Source: Trichosphaerium sp. ATCC 40318 | Lineage: Eukaryota > Discosea > Flabellinia > Trichosidae | Assembly (NCBI GenBank): GCA_038496445.1 | Contig: JALMLS010000232.1 | Span: 208,663 to 272,662, forward strand | Direction: 5' to 3' | Length of the DNA stretch: 64,000 nt | Position numbers and translations under genes: made by a program | In this document: positions 25,125-36,944 of the stretch, in pieces | Numbering within the stretch: the stretch's first letter is position 1 | How the letters are laid out: each line of letters opens with the position of its first letter | The notes under the pieces: model-generated | Seen by the model: only the letters and a program-made list of their open reading frames with translations | Databases searched by the model: none | What the model was told of the DNA's origin: nothing

Positions 25125-27417
25125 TCAATGAATAGGATTGCCTATTACGCTTTGTGGTTCAACTTGAAACATCGATTTGGATACACTATCTGTTTTGTTG
25201 TCGCATATGCTTTTACAATCCATAGACTCAAAGTGAGATCACAAATCATTGTTGTATTGACTTGTGTCCAAAACCATCAAATCAACGCAGCAACGCTTTC
25301 AGGTAACTCAAACAAGTTTTTATTTTAATGTATGTGTTTGACATAGGAATAGTACACTCAGAAGTATAAAGAGTATTGAAAATTGGGTAGCATACCCAGC
25401 AGAGGTACACTTTGGGGCTCCGAAATTAAAGTTAAATAAAACAGACGTCCTCCCTGCCTGTAGTTGTCTGTTCTCTGTGACATCAAAACAAAGGTTTGTA
25501 GCAGCTATTTTGTATATTACAATATCACATGCTGCATTCTGAGTTATAGTGACAGTCCTTGTCTATGAAAACCAAATCAGTGAGCGATCCTTCGCAGCTG
25601 GATATTTTGAGAAATACTAAGCAAGGTGACGTACAAGAAGGGTAGGCTTAATTTCTATAAAAGGTGTTTTAATGCAATTATCAACATTAAGTGTTATATC
25701 TCCGCTACCAAACTCAATAATACCTCCATCTGGTAGAAAAACATTGCCTATTGTACAAAGGTGTTAGAAGCATTATGCCAAAACAGTTCTTTCAAAAACC
25801 ATACCATCTATATTTATATTGTTGTCTATTAGTATACTTTCGTTTTTACTTATAAGCTCTGTCCAAATAACAGAAACTGGAGCATTTGCGCTACTGTTAG
25901 TTGGTGTAGCTGAGGTTGGAGCATCCGTTGTTGGTGCTTCTGTAGTTGGGGAAGATGGTGGTGGGTTTAGATTATATGATACACTACTGTTTCTAATACT
26001 CCATGAGTTCACAATAGCGCCTTTTTTGTCTGTTTGTGGGTTTTCTATACAAAGTTTAACAAGTACAACATCAAAGATTTCCTGACAACTCACCTGAATG
26101 GAATTCCCAGTGGTGAAGCATATCAGGATCAGATATCTCCGGTTGTCCATTAGCAGTTTTGTTAAGTTGTAGTGGTGTCCGTATTCCTCTCCAAACTGTT
26201 ACTTCCGCAATTTGGCCCTGATATTAGATTAGTTTAGTTCAAAGAAATGAAGACTCGAAAGGATTCATCTCAAAGCAGGGTTTTAAAACGTACTCTAAAA
26301 AATGGTGTTGAGATAACATCATGTCCTCTGTTTGCACAACCAATTGATACGTTCTTGCCGCCAACAGATGTAGGCGAGACTTCAACAGTGAGGCTAGCAT
26401 TTCCTGAATCTATGCCTAAAGGGTCATAGTACAAGATATTGATACTCCCATTTGAAGCTGTTCTAGAAAGTGTAACATACATCTATCACGTGTCAGCGAA
26501 AGAAAAAGTAAGAATGTATCCACAAAAAAAGCGGCTGTTTGTGGCTTGTAAACAGTACCGACACGGATACTTTAGCTTGTGAGTAATATGTATCTATGCA
26601 CAACCTCACAAAACACATCACTCGCCCCCTTAAAAGTCTTGGCTTTCGACAATGATGGCTTAAACGAAATTTTGGATAATAAAAATGAACGTTGTGGTAC
26701 CCATTTATTCGCTGGCATTATTTCTGTGGCAGTGTTATATTCAGTACACCAAGTATCAGCAGGTTTAAAATGCTCATAGCTGAATTGGGCATTGGATAGG
26801 GCTTCTGTACCTCCAATAGCAAACAGAAATCCGCTTGCACTGGCGCAAGTACCTTGCTTTGTTGAAAACAAAGGGCTCAATGTACAAAGAAGCGGGTTTG
26901 TACAACTAAACGATAATTAGAAACAAAACGACAAGAACAGGGAGACTTCGTCAACACGAAGGCAGAACCCACAAAAAGGCTACCAGGTGCGGTTGTGAGT
27001 AAAACCCAGTTGGCCGTACACAACGCAATCAAAATAGTTTGTTGAATACCAATTACGTACTTCCATTTGACCCACAAGCTCACTGTAAGTGAATCATGTG
27101 CACCAAGGTTTATATCTGCTACTAAACAACTATCTCCGCCAAAAGTTGCTCCATAGTCCGTAGGAACGTACGAGTACACTACAAGTATTTAGAAACCGTA
27201 GAAAACAAGCTGGCCTCAAACAATTGATTCAATTGGGAATCCGTCATCAAATACGTTCACAATGCTCAAAAACGCAACGAATTCGTAGGTACACTTAAAA
27301 TTGCGTTGTTGAAACCGAAGGAGATGCTTTTGCCTAAATTCTAGTGTACGTACCCCCATGTGATAGAATAGATACTATTATAGCGAACAATAGGAGCAGA
27401 AAGCTCGATTGTTCCAT
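25125..27417 (-). CDS. Secreted LamG/concanavalin-like domain protein with Thr-Pro linker
   Basis: The ATG at 27417 starts MEQSSFLLLLFAIIVSILSH, a clear signal peptide. The following exons show the hallmarks of a LamG/ConA-like jelly roll: ATFGGDSCLVADINLG, then SLTVSLWVKWK (27.1 kb), CASASGFLFAIGG (26.85 kb), MYVTLSRTASNGSINILYYD (26.47 kb) and GQIAEVTVWRGIRTPLQLNK (26.2 kb, the usual last strands). After MLHHWEFHSG comes a linker rich in Pro, Thr and Ser (PPPSSPTTEAPTTDAPTSAT). A beta-rich Cys-containing segment follows, with GNVFLPDGGIIEFGSGDITL and LTDLVFIDKDCHYNSECS. Probable role is extracellular glycan or matrix binding. The C-terminal exons below 25.5 kb are uncertain. A stop at 25125 follows GICDNKTDSVSKSMFQ if one longer intron is accepted. 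Confidence 0.65.
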
Positions 27418-28333
27418 TTTTGTGCGTGTTCAGCCTGTGTCCGGACTATTTTCCGATTTTGCGAAATCAGACGATCCGTTTTTTGGTACTCAAACGCTTA
27501 CGTAACTTTACGTAAGTTAGAACGAAAACACAAACAATTGTGTATGGTGATAACCAGGTATTTTTATAGTAAAGTACTTCTTTACCTTGTTGGACAAGTC
27601 CAATTCGCCAAATTTGCTAAACAACTTCCTTTTATACTTTCCACATCTATAGTTGTTAAAAGCTTATGGAGTTATCGTCTTTTCGCAACCATAGATTTGG
27701 AGGAGAATCTGAGTCAGCATCGCTTTTGAGAACTACCAAAAAACTGATTTCGAAAAATATTGCTTTGACTGCCGGAACTTTTCCTCGGCACAAGATCAAC
27801 GAATCACAAAATGGTTGTCACTACTATAATTATAGCATACTGGGTACATACTAATTATAGCAATTGAAGCGTAAGATGGTTATGAGGTGAGTAAAAACGT
27901 CTCAAAGATTTTCGAATCGAATAAAAAAAAAACCAAAACGTTCGTAAAAAAGTGATGCTGAAACTCTCATGGCGGCCTTTACACCCTGTTCAAGTAGAGA
28001 ACCAGAGATGCTAACCCATATTATGCGACTAGCACCCAATAACCTAGGGACTATTGTCTCCATTCTTGCGAAAGACCGACAGACTCGTTTTCAAGGAGAG
28101 TCTGAGCCAAAAGCTCACTCTAAAATAAGCTTTATATAATTCACGCTCTTACATATCGCAGTATGTGATCCGTGGGTTGCACTAGCTTTCGCGGATGTTA
28201 TTTCTTCGATATGCTTTCTTTGGAGGCCTTTTGTACAACATTTTTTGGTTCAGAAAACAGTTTAGTCAATCGTGGCTCTCATCAATTTCGCGAAAGTAGT
28301 GACAAAAAAAACTGGAAGATAGTTTTCTTTTTA
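27418..28333. other. Region between a LamG gene and telomerase
   Basis: About 0.9 kb lies between the start of the LamG gene and the stop of the telomerase gene. It holds a possible small plus-strand gene, listed separately, and the LamG promoter. Confidence 0.35.
27666..28140 (+). CDS. Possible small gene, unrecognised
   Basis: An ATG at 27666 opens 62 codons (MELSSFRNHRFGGESESASL, followed by RTTKKLISKNIALTAGTF). A later exon, reached through a GTGAGT donor near 27.885 kb and an AAG acceptor near 27.95 kb, reads SDAETLMAAFTPCSSREPEM and then LTHIMRLAPNNLGTIVSILA before stopping in SKISFI. The second part has strong coding character. An alternative is a very short protein starting MVMSDAETLMAAF at about 27.87 kb. 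I could not join the first exon to the second in frame, so they may be two genes or share a missed exon. Confidence 0.35.
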
Positions 28334-31300
28334 TTAATAAAGTATGCATTGTACCATTCTATTGGCAAAAGACAAGCTTATTATTTGACTCAGATCTCCT
28401 TCAATTTCGCGACTTTTCCTTACATACTTTAACTTATGTTTTAGTATCTTTATAACATCAGCAAAAGCAGTTTGTTTCTTTTGAAGAACACGAATAAAAG
28501 CATGAAGTGATAGCCTGTAAAAAAACAAGTCAGAAAAAAAAATCACTTTATCTAAAAAACTCTACAACTACCTTGCTTTTAAGCTTGGTATAGTATGTAA
28601 TAGTATTGCATATATTAAATAATAAGAAAATGGCGGTATGATCAATTGTACGTAAAGTACATTCCGAGAAAAACACCTTGGAAAAAAATATTTTGGATGT
28701 TTTACATAAAAAAATAACATAGTGTACCAAACTATCTCGTTTTCAGTTACTTCAAAACAACATCCTGCCTTTACAGCAGATCCACATCTTGTTATTGCTG
28801 GTATAAGCTTTTGAATCTTATACACAATATTCGTAATTATTTCTAAGACAAAAGTTATTCCCTCAACACGCTGTGCTCACAAAGGAGAAAAAATCAAGAA
28901 AACAAAGTCGTTTCGTACCTGCTATCTTAACAACACACTCTGGTACTTTAATAGGCAACTGCCCTATATAAGCATTTATCTTAATAGCCGCAAGAAGAAT
29001 TGAACTATCTAAATTTGTAGTTAAGGAAAGGGGTTCAAAACATCGCTTTTAGTTCAGAGTATAAAAGGATACAAATATTCATGTAAACTGTTCTCTTTGT
29101 GTTGATGTTACTGTCGAAAATAATAGGATTAAGCTTCTGCTCTACAAACGCATAACCGCGTTTAAGAAGAGAAGACAGACAGTTTGATGTATGATTTACT
29201 GTAAGTGCATCACTGATATCTCCAAACAAATTAAGGATAAAACACAAAAAATAAGAAAATTCTTGTTACAAAAGAAAAGGTTGTAGGAGGATACAGTTAC
29301 ACATTAAAGGCCTGAAAGAACGCATAACTTCAAGTGTCTCAACGTTAAAGTTATATCCATACCATGGAAGATACGTATTACCATCTAAAGTAATAAGCTC
29401 GGCAATTCAAAAACAAGAATGGTGTAAAAGAATAAAAAAACCAAATACCTAAAGGCTCATCAGGCAGTTGGAAAGGAATACCGCTCATAGACGAATCAGA
29501 AAAACTGGTATAAGTTTTTCCAGTATTAATGTTCATGTTGTAATCTTCGAATCCTTTACTGATACGTGTCACAAATGAGATTGCTTCTTGTTTATCTGTT
29601 GAAACAAAAAAGAAATCATCAACATATCGCATCAAAAGTGACGTCTCTATTGAAGGTGTGTAACTGTTAGTTACTCGAGATGAACCTTACTTAATGTACG
29701 TACTGGAATTCATGAACATATTCAAATGTTCGTTTTCCATATGTCCATAATACAGAGCACATAATAAAGTAGATACTACAGAGCCTTTTTTATGTGTCAA
29801 AATACAAAAAAAAAAAAAAATGACACTGAAGGGTACCTTGAGCAATTCCAATTTCTCGTTTGTACCAATTTTTACCCGCCTAGTGAACGTGTTAGAATAT
29901 GAGTATTAAAGCGCTCATCAGAGTAAGAACAGATGATATTTCTTCCGGAAAACCCTCAAAAACACAACGCACCTTAACTACGCCATCAAGTAGATGAGCA
30001 CGCAACTGACTTAGTAAAGTAGCCTTCTTGACATCATAGTATTTCTCTGGCTATAAATATATTAATGTAAAGAGAGGAAGAATATAAAACCCGAAGCTTA
30101 CCTTATCAAGAAAGACAATGTTTCGTGACCTACTTGCTACTTCTTTTGCAAAAGAGCAAAACTTGTAATAGCCTCCGTTTTGTATACTAGCTTTATAACG
30201 TGTATGAATGCGATCCCCACGTAATCTGCGCTCCTCATATGGTCTATAGAGCAACGTCTCCATTTTCTAAAAAATCTCGTTAACAGTTGTAAAGAATGGT
30301 GTTTTAAAACCGAGAAAAAAATAAGAAAAAAGTTTAAGGCTTACGACATAGTTGTCAAAGAGGTACTTGACAAACCCGAATATTTTCTCTTTTATAATAG
30401 TATCATAAGCCTTTTTAATATCTGCAATGACAAAATACAACTTTGGCATCTTCCCTTGAGTACAGCTAGACTTTATACGTTTAACATAATCCGAGTATTT
30501 ATGGTAAATCTCATTTGGAGAAAAAACCGAAGCACCAAAGTATTGACGGCAAGGTCCTTCCTAGTAGTAGTTTAATAATAGGTATCGAGTTTTAAAATAT
30601 ATAGTTGTGGGTATTAGTAATTTGTGTTAGCAATCAAAGAGCTAGAGCTACTAAAACGTATTCGTTTAAGCAAAAAAGAAAGTGAAAATAAAAAAAGTGG
30701 CAAAAAATATGTTCATTGTGCATACCTTTAGTTGTGTTAGGAGTCTGAAAGCAGTAGATAATATTTGATTCGTAGAACGGGGCCTTTATATGTGATCATT
30801 AGAACAACGGAAAAAGGGTTGAGATAGAGATGTCGTACCTATTTCCCTGAAATGAACGCATTAATTTTAGAGAGTTTTGTTTACCCAAGTTATTCAAAGG
30901 ACGCAACCCTTTTGCTTTCGGCAAGAAGCGCATTAGAGCGTATCCAAGTCCGGTTTTCTTCAAAATACTCTTGGCTTTCGTCTAGGTGAAACGTCATCAT
31001 CAAACTCTGAAAACTACTGAACGAAGACAGCCGCAAAGTCAAATTCTTGCCAAAAAACAAAAGAAGAAAAAACGATTCAACACAAGAAATAACGTACTTC
31101 ACTTACACGTGAGAGCATCCCCCGGTTCACTAACTCTAACATAACGTGTTACAAAAGATTAAAGTAATAATAAGAAATAAACAAAGGTACAAAAACATGT
31201 GAAAAGGCATACCATCCATTTGAATACTAAATAATTTTCCCCAACAACCTTTGACATAGTAAAAAAGTCTGTTCTTATGTGGAGCAGTATTCGTTATATA

Positions 31301-34300
31301 AAAAGCATTACCCTAGAGAAAAATATGAGCGTTGGAAAATAGCGGAATTTCAAGAGAAAATTGCTTTCGCTTTTTTTGAAGAAAAATTCACGAGAATCAC
31401 ATACCAACACTTCACAAATAAACTCATTAAAAAACCATTCCAATAGACGTAGCATAAAATTACGTTTTTTATATAATCCTGAAGGTGGGTCATGGCCTTT
31501 AGCTTTCATCCACTCACAATCATTAAGCTATAAAAAAAAGAAAAAGATATCAGCAACAACTAAAAGCAATGACCAAACAAAAGTACCTTCATGTTATTCA
31601 ATAACGACTTTGTGCCTACTGTTTCATAAATCCGTAGTTTTACAAACTCTATAATATCTGTTTTCTGGTTAAAGGAGAATATTTAGGTATCTTCCAAGTG
31701 AAAAAAAATAAGTACTTAGGGATACTTTTGTGAACTGTCTCACGGTTACTTGATGAACCCCATAAAGCCGAAGGTATTATAAAATCAGTAATACATCTAA
31801 CATAGTTTGAAACGCTATGGTATGATTCAAACCGACAAAGCAAGCGTTGAACAGGTGATAAATCATCACTCCCTAAAACAACTTTTTGGCTTTTTTCTCC
31901 ATTTGTCTGACTATCGTTTCCTTGTGAGTTCATATCCAACTTCCGTGGTTTCAACGGTTCTACAGGTACTGCAGGAATACTCTGAGACTAGGAAAATACA
32001 TGTCAAAACGGCAAAAGCAGCAAAATCTAATCAACTCACTTGTACAGTTTGTGAGTTTTCCAAAAGTACATCACAATTCCAATTATAGTTTGAAGGCTTT
32101 TTTCTTCTAAAAGGAGAACCTATAAGTGTTGGTGATGACAAGTTACAAAAGTATTCAAGGCTGTACGGAAAGGCTGAGAACTATCACTACTATGAGAGTT
32201 GGTAATCTTCATAGGGGATTGTGTGTAAGGTAGTGGGCTGAGTGGAGGCGAAGGCAAGTTTTCGTTGGTATCTTTGGGTGTTGATATTTTTTGTTCGCTT
32301 GCAGATGGTGAAGGTTCTTTGTGATTGCTGTTGGGTGTCAATCCTTTCTGTGTATTCAGTAGACACGGTGGGGAATAGGATTTATGGCCACTACTACCTG
32401 ATGCCAATCGTTCCTGACACCTGAGTTGCTTTGGCGATAAAAGTAGCAATGAGTTCGCATCTTTAAAAGAACTACTCTACAAAACATAAAGTCAGCTCAT
32501 TTCATTTTTGCGTTTTAATACCTTAGAACCACTTGAAGTCATCTTATCTTGCGTTCCTTTAGACCCACTTGCAGTGCCATGAGATATACTTTGAGACTAA
32601 ACTTATTTAATAATATACTTATGAAGCGGTTGCATAACTGTACCTTCATGTCAGGTTCTGGAAATTGTGCTTTACAGTGTTTGTTCAATAATTTGCGCCA
32701 AGGGCACTTTTTAATGTTACGAATAACCTTGTTTAGGATAGGTATAACATTCATAAGTCGCTTGGGCATGTATTTTTCTAAATATGAGTTAAAGGTAAAC
32801 TAGGTACATGTCAAAAAAAAAAAGTACCAAATTTAAATATTCGTTTTGCAAATGCCAAGGCACCTTCTTCAGTACAAGGTACAGTAGACAAAAAATCTAC
32901 AAATCAAGTTAAACACTAGATAAATTATGGTATCTAACGTGCGTTCAGGAGAGAAGAATAAGTCACCTGACATGCGATATAGAATCTTTCTGCGAGTAAT
33001 ATCTGTAAACACTGGTTTTTTAGGGTTTGTATTTTTCTTTTTAGAGGGTTTCTTGGTAAACATTGGAGCCTTGGATCCAACTAATGGTGCTGTATTAGAC
33101 CTCACCAGAGGAGGAGCTCTTATTAGAGTGTTCTTTGTGTTTGATTGTGTCTGTGGGTTGAGACGAGGCCGTTTTAGAGAAGGTCCTTCTGCGCTTACTG
33201 AACGGCCATACAAAATAACTCGTTTGCGCTTCTTACCACGGAGCTACACAAGACTATCAGTGGCAACACTATCAAAGACATTATGTGTGACGTACTCCAA
33301 TACGTTTTCGTAATATTGTAGAACCAATGGCCCTTGGTTTGAGAGTTCTGGTTTTGATAGGGACAACAGTATCTTCAACTTGTTTTTCGGCACATCTTAA
33401 TTTTTTTGCTTTTCTTCTTTTCCAAGAAGAAGGACGAACTTTACGCTTGCGAGTCTTACTAGCCTCGTTTGCTGATACATTGCTGTTGTCACTAACCTCT
33501 TTAGAACCGTTGCAGGCACTCTTATGCTTTGCAATAAAAGCTTTACGGCTGCATAGCAACAGCTTTCTTCTTATAGCACGATAACTACGTCTTATTTTTC
33601 GGGCATTATTTTTTTGTCCTTTAGATGGTTCAGGTTTAACTACCTTTAGATACTCTAAATTACGCCCACTTGCTATAAAACTTGTTATTAAAAACACCAA
33701 TATACAATTAAAAAAACACGTGCCTTGGACATAGCATTTATTGCCTAAACATGGAAACACCCAAAAATACTTGAATAAGTATGTCATCAGATCATCTCCT
33801 ATCATCTTCAATAACGAATCCCAAGCTTTGTTAAAGCTATTAATACACTACATAATACTTCTCTAGTTCGTACTTGCACTGCCTACTTCGTTTCCAACAG
33901 AGTTTGGGAATGAGATGCGGAGCTGGGATGTTTGCTTTTCTTATCTTAGTCTTTATGGCTAGTACGCTACACGTACTGGTATCCAACGAAAGCCTTTAGA
34001 CAGGGCGTGGTCAGATTTATCTTGACATAGTTCCATTCTTAATCTCTTGATTACCTGTCGTTGAGAAGAAAATTCGCCTATTGGCGGTGGTCTCGGTGAT
34101 TTTTTAGGCTTGCCAACCTTACAATGTGTAAAACCGTTGTATTATTAAACCTTGCATACCAAAGTGGTGTCGACGAGCTGTAGTACGTCATGGGAACAAC
34201 GGTGAAAGAAAAGCGAGTTAGAACAGGTCTACACATCGTTTAGTGCTATAAAGCGTATTGACGTTCATCTACAACCTTCAAGAACGCTCTTAGCGTAAGT

Positions 34301-34416
34301 AAATACCCTCTTGGAAATAAAAGAGACAGCGTTGAGTGTTTGACAAAATTACTACCTTTCAAGTTTATTAGAACACCTTTGCAAATACATAGTACAACAA
34401 ACTCCTTACCACGCAT
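28334..34416 (-). CDS. TERT: Telomerase reverse transcriptase
   Basis: The catalytic subunit that extends chromosome ends from its RNA template. It has about 20 exons. An N-terminal TEN-like domain can be followed: GYLLTLRAFLKV (34.29 kb), PPPIGEFSSQRQVIKRLRME (34.08 kb) and NKAWDSLLKMIGDDLMTYLF (33.8 kb). A basic, disordered linker follows, then YMPKRLMNVIPILNKVIRN (32.75 kb) and a Ser/Pro-rich insert (31.95-32.45 kb). The QFP-like segment is VSNYVRCITDFIIPSALWGS (31.8 kb), with LEFVKLRIYETVGTKSLLNN and the T motif FYITNTAPHKNRLFYYVKG (31.3 kb). The RT motifs are GYALMRFLPKAKGLRPLNNL (1/2), FVIADIKKAYDTI (A, first Asp), GIAQGSVVSTLLCALYYGHM (B'), LMRYVDDFFFVS (C, Asp-Asp), YNMNINTGKTYTSF (D) and LPWYGYNFNVETLEV (E). 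The C-terminal extension ends MVQCILY-stop. All three catalytic Asp are present. The exact start is uncertain. Confidence 0.93.
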
Positions 34417-34703
34417 TTGTTTTTGAATCTACCCGCGGAAATTATGTGTAGGCGCGAAATAACCTAACTACTGACATAAATCCCTTTCGCATTGACACCA
34501 AAGTGTCAAATGACTGTCGACAGATGGCTTATTGACAAACCAAGCTAAGGCATGAGCCAAACAAAAACTAAGTCTAGTAGATACAAAAAACAGCTTAGAC
34601 ACAACCATACACGCCCCAACAAACAATTACATGTGCTCTTCACTTTGAGCACCCTACAAAGCGACGTGGCAATATTTAAAAATATTGCGTTTAAAAAAGA
34701 CCC

Positions 34704-36290
34704 TTATTGGTCTAATCGGCCTGGGTCGCTACTTTCAGGCATATTTGTAGCAGGTCCGCCATGTACTGGACCATTTATCATCGGACCTGTATTAGCACTT
34801 GTACCGGCTACAGTAACGTTAGAGGCCAAACAAAAAAAAAACTTGTGAAATTGTGAAAAAAAAACGTGTAGAATTCCTGACTTGATTTTGTGATTTTAAA
34901 CGCAGCGTTCACGTACTCCCAGGTTGCATCATTACACCAGGTGCCATCTGCGGTTGGTACCCAAACGCATAAGGTTGTTCGTACTGAGGAGGCGGAGGAT
35001 AAGGATAAGCAGGATAAGGGTATGGTACATAATACCCATAAGGTGGCCATGCCATTGCACCAGGAGGTGGCGCCCATCTAATTTCTAACATTAGCCAAAG
35101 ACATAATTTGTTGTAAACAACTAAATTTCTGCGCATACCCTGCTTGTGCTGCATAAGGATCAACTGTACCATAAGGCCAATTATAAGGACCAGCAGCTGA
35201 TACTGCTTGTTGATGCATACGTAGAGCCTTACGGGCTTCTTTTTGTTCTTGTGTATCTGCGTATTTGACTAAAGACAAAAAGCCTGTGACTTAAAAACTT
35301 CTAAAAATCTAAGCACTGTACCAGTTAAAGGTGGTGCGCTTTCAATAATTTTATAGCCATTCATAGTCTCCAATGCGCGTCTCGAACACTCTAAGCTCTC
35401 AAAACGAACAAAGCCTATTTGTCGGCTTTTACCAGTATTTCGGTCTATCATTACTTTACAATCTTCAATTACACCAAAATTACCAAATAACTGGCGTAAT
35501 TGCTCTGTAGGAGAGTAATATTAGTCTCTCTTTGGTACATTGACAAAAAAAAAAAATTCGGTGTTGTAGTTACCTTCTGTTGTGGTTGGTAGTAACGGTT
35601 TAACGTAGAGGTTAGTCGATTCAGCTTGAGACTGTAGAATTGGAATATGAGCTAGGAGAGAAGGAGAGTAGCTTGATGAAGACGGGGATTGATTGGCTAG
35701 CTTGCACAATAACCGTTTGTGCGAAATACGCATGCCATTCATGGCATTTATGGCAGCTTGAGATTCGTCTGCTTTTTGATAACGAACAAACCTAAAACCT
35801 TATCAGAAGCTATACTTTTACGTGATGATGAAAACCACACAATAAGAATTTGAAGAATTACAAATTGATGCTAAATTACTATTTTGTGTTGCATCAAGTC
35901 GTTGCGTGCTAGAACCGTGCACGAGATACGTGTTTAGCATGTTTTCTGGGGTTTTTGCTGATTTAACGGATACTTTGAGCGTTGATCAACAGCAATCAAA
36001 TGAAGAAAAAGCGCTTTTAGCGCGTTTATGAGGCTGTTGGTTAAATTTTGACGTGTTTTAAATGGAGCGTACCCGTATCCTAAGCTTTTTCCAGTCGCTT
36101 GGTCTACCATGATTTTAGACGACACTACCTCACCAAATGGTGAGAATAGAGCGTAAAATTCTTGTTCGGTGAGCTCCGCTGGCAAGTATTTTACAAATAC
36201 GTTGCAGTCGTCCAGACCAGCTGGCACCTTTTCGTTGGGGTCTTGTCCGGTAGAGTTTGCCATAATTGGTCTATTGCTGCTCTCTGACAT
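34704..36290 (-). CDS. RNA-binding protein with two RRM domains, ELAV/CELF-like
   Basis: The ATG at 36290 begins MSESSNRPIMANSTGQDP. RRM1 has RNP2 NVFVKYLPAELTEQEFYALF and RNP1 around GKSLGYGFVRYQKADESQAA, split by an intron. A Ser-rich linker (SPSSSSYSPSLLAH) leads to RRM2: NLYVKPLLPTTTEEQLRQLF, then GKSRQIGFVRFESLECSRRA. A Pro/Tyr-rich low-complexity region follows (MAWPPYGYYVPYPYPAYPYP), of the sort that drives RNA granule assembly. A last intron from GTACGTGAACG to CTAACGTTACTGTAG joins MMQPGS to a terminal exon ending DPGRLDQ-stop at 34704. Likely role is post-transcriptional control of mRNA, nuclear or cytoplasmic. Confidence 0.85.
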
Positions 36291-36944
36291 AGCTACAGAA
36301 TAGTATTATAGTATAGTATAGTATATACACAATAGTGGGCTGCGCTGTTGGCGAAAATACAATTTGGTAAGTGCATTTACTTCACTGCTTAACTGAGCGA
36401 CTTCGTTTGTTTACGCCCAAACACGCACTAACCGTATTATTTAACAATACCAACGCTATTTTACTTTTGGTTCTAATTTCTAATGTCCTTGTTTGGCTCT
36501 AGCGTTAGCTCCACGCCCATAAACCCTAACCATTGTTATAAAAACGTTGAATTGGTGTCAAAACGTCACAATTTGGCGTAAACAACAAAAAACGATTTTG
36601 ACAACTTGTTTCCTTTGATGGCCCCAGAACTCCGACAAATATAGGCGTATGGAAACAAGCGACCTCACAAGTATTATTGCTGGTATTGTGTTCGGTTTAA
36701 TTGAACATCAAAGTTCATGCGGATTTCGAACGTGTACCACTTACTCCACGTCATCAATACTCCTAAATTAGTGTAAAAACATATACAGCGCATTCTCACG
36801 AGACACGAGAACATGGTGTGCACTGTGGGTTGCATTTTCACTTAATCTCAGGTTTGTTGGCCACTATCGGAAAATAATGACGGTTCACCTGCTGAACATT
36901 ATTTAAACAACACAAAGAAAGCAACAGCGGACCATAAAGTAAAA
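36291..36944. promoter_or_regulatory. Divergent promoter region with a short TATAG repeat
   Basis: This 654-base region lies between the divergent RRM and zinc-ribbon genes. A short imperfect array of TATAG units occupies about 36301-36327, just upstream of the RRM start codon. The rest is unstructured to the eye. Confidence 0.4.

Noticed and set aside
24969-25328. 119-codon plus-strand open frame
   Set aside because: It begins with GTG, not ATG, has no recognisable domain and overlaps probable exons of the minus-strand LamG gene.
29378-30263. Retrotransposon reverse transcriptase, suggested by YVDD
   Set aside because: The T motif, a motif E of the WYGYNFNVETLEV kind, the TEN-like N-terminus, dense introns and the lack of an endonuclease or RNase H all point to telomerase.
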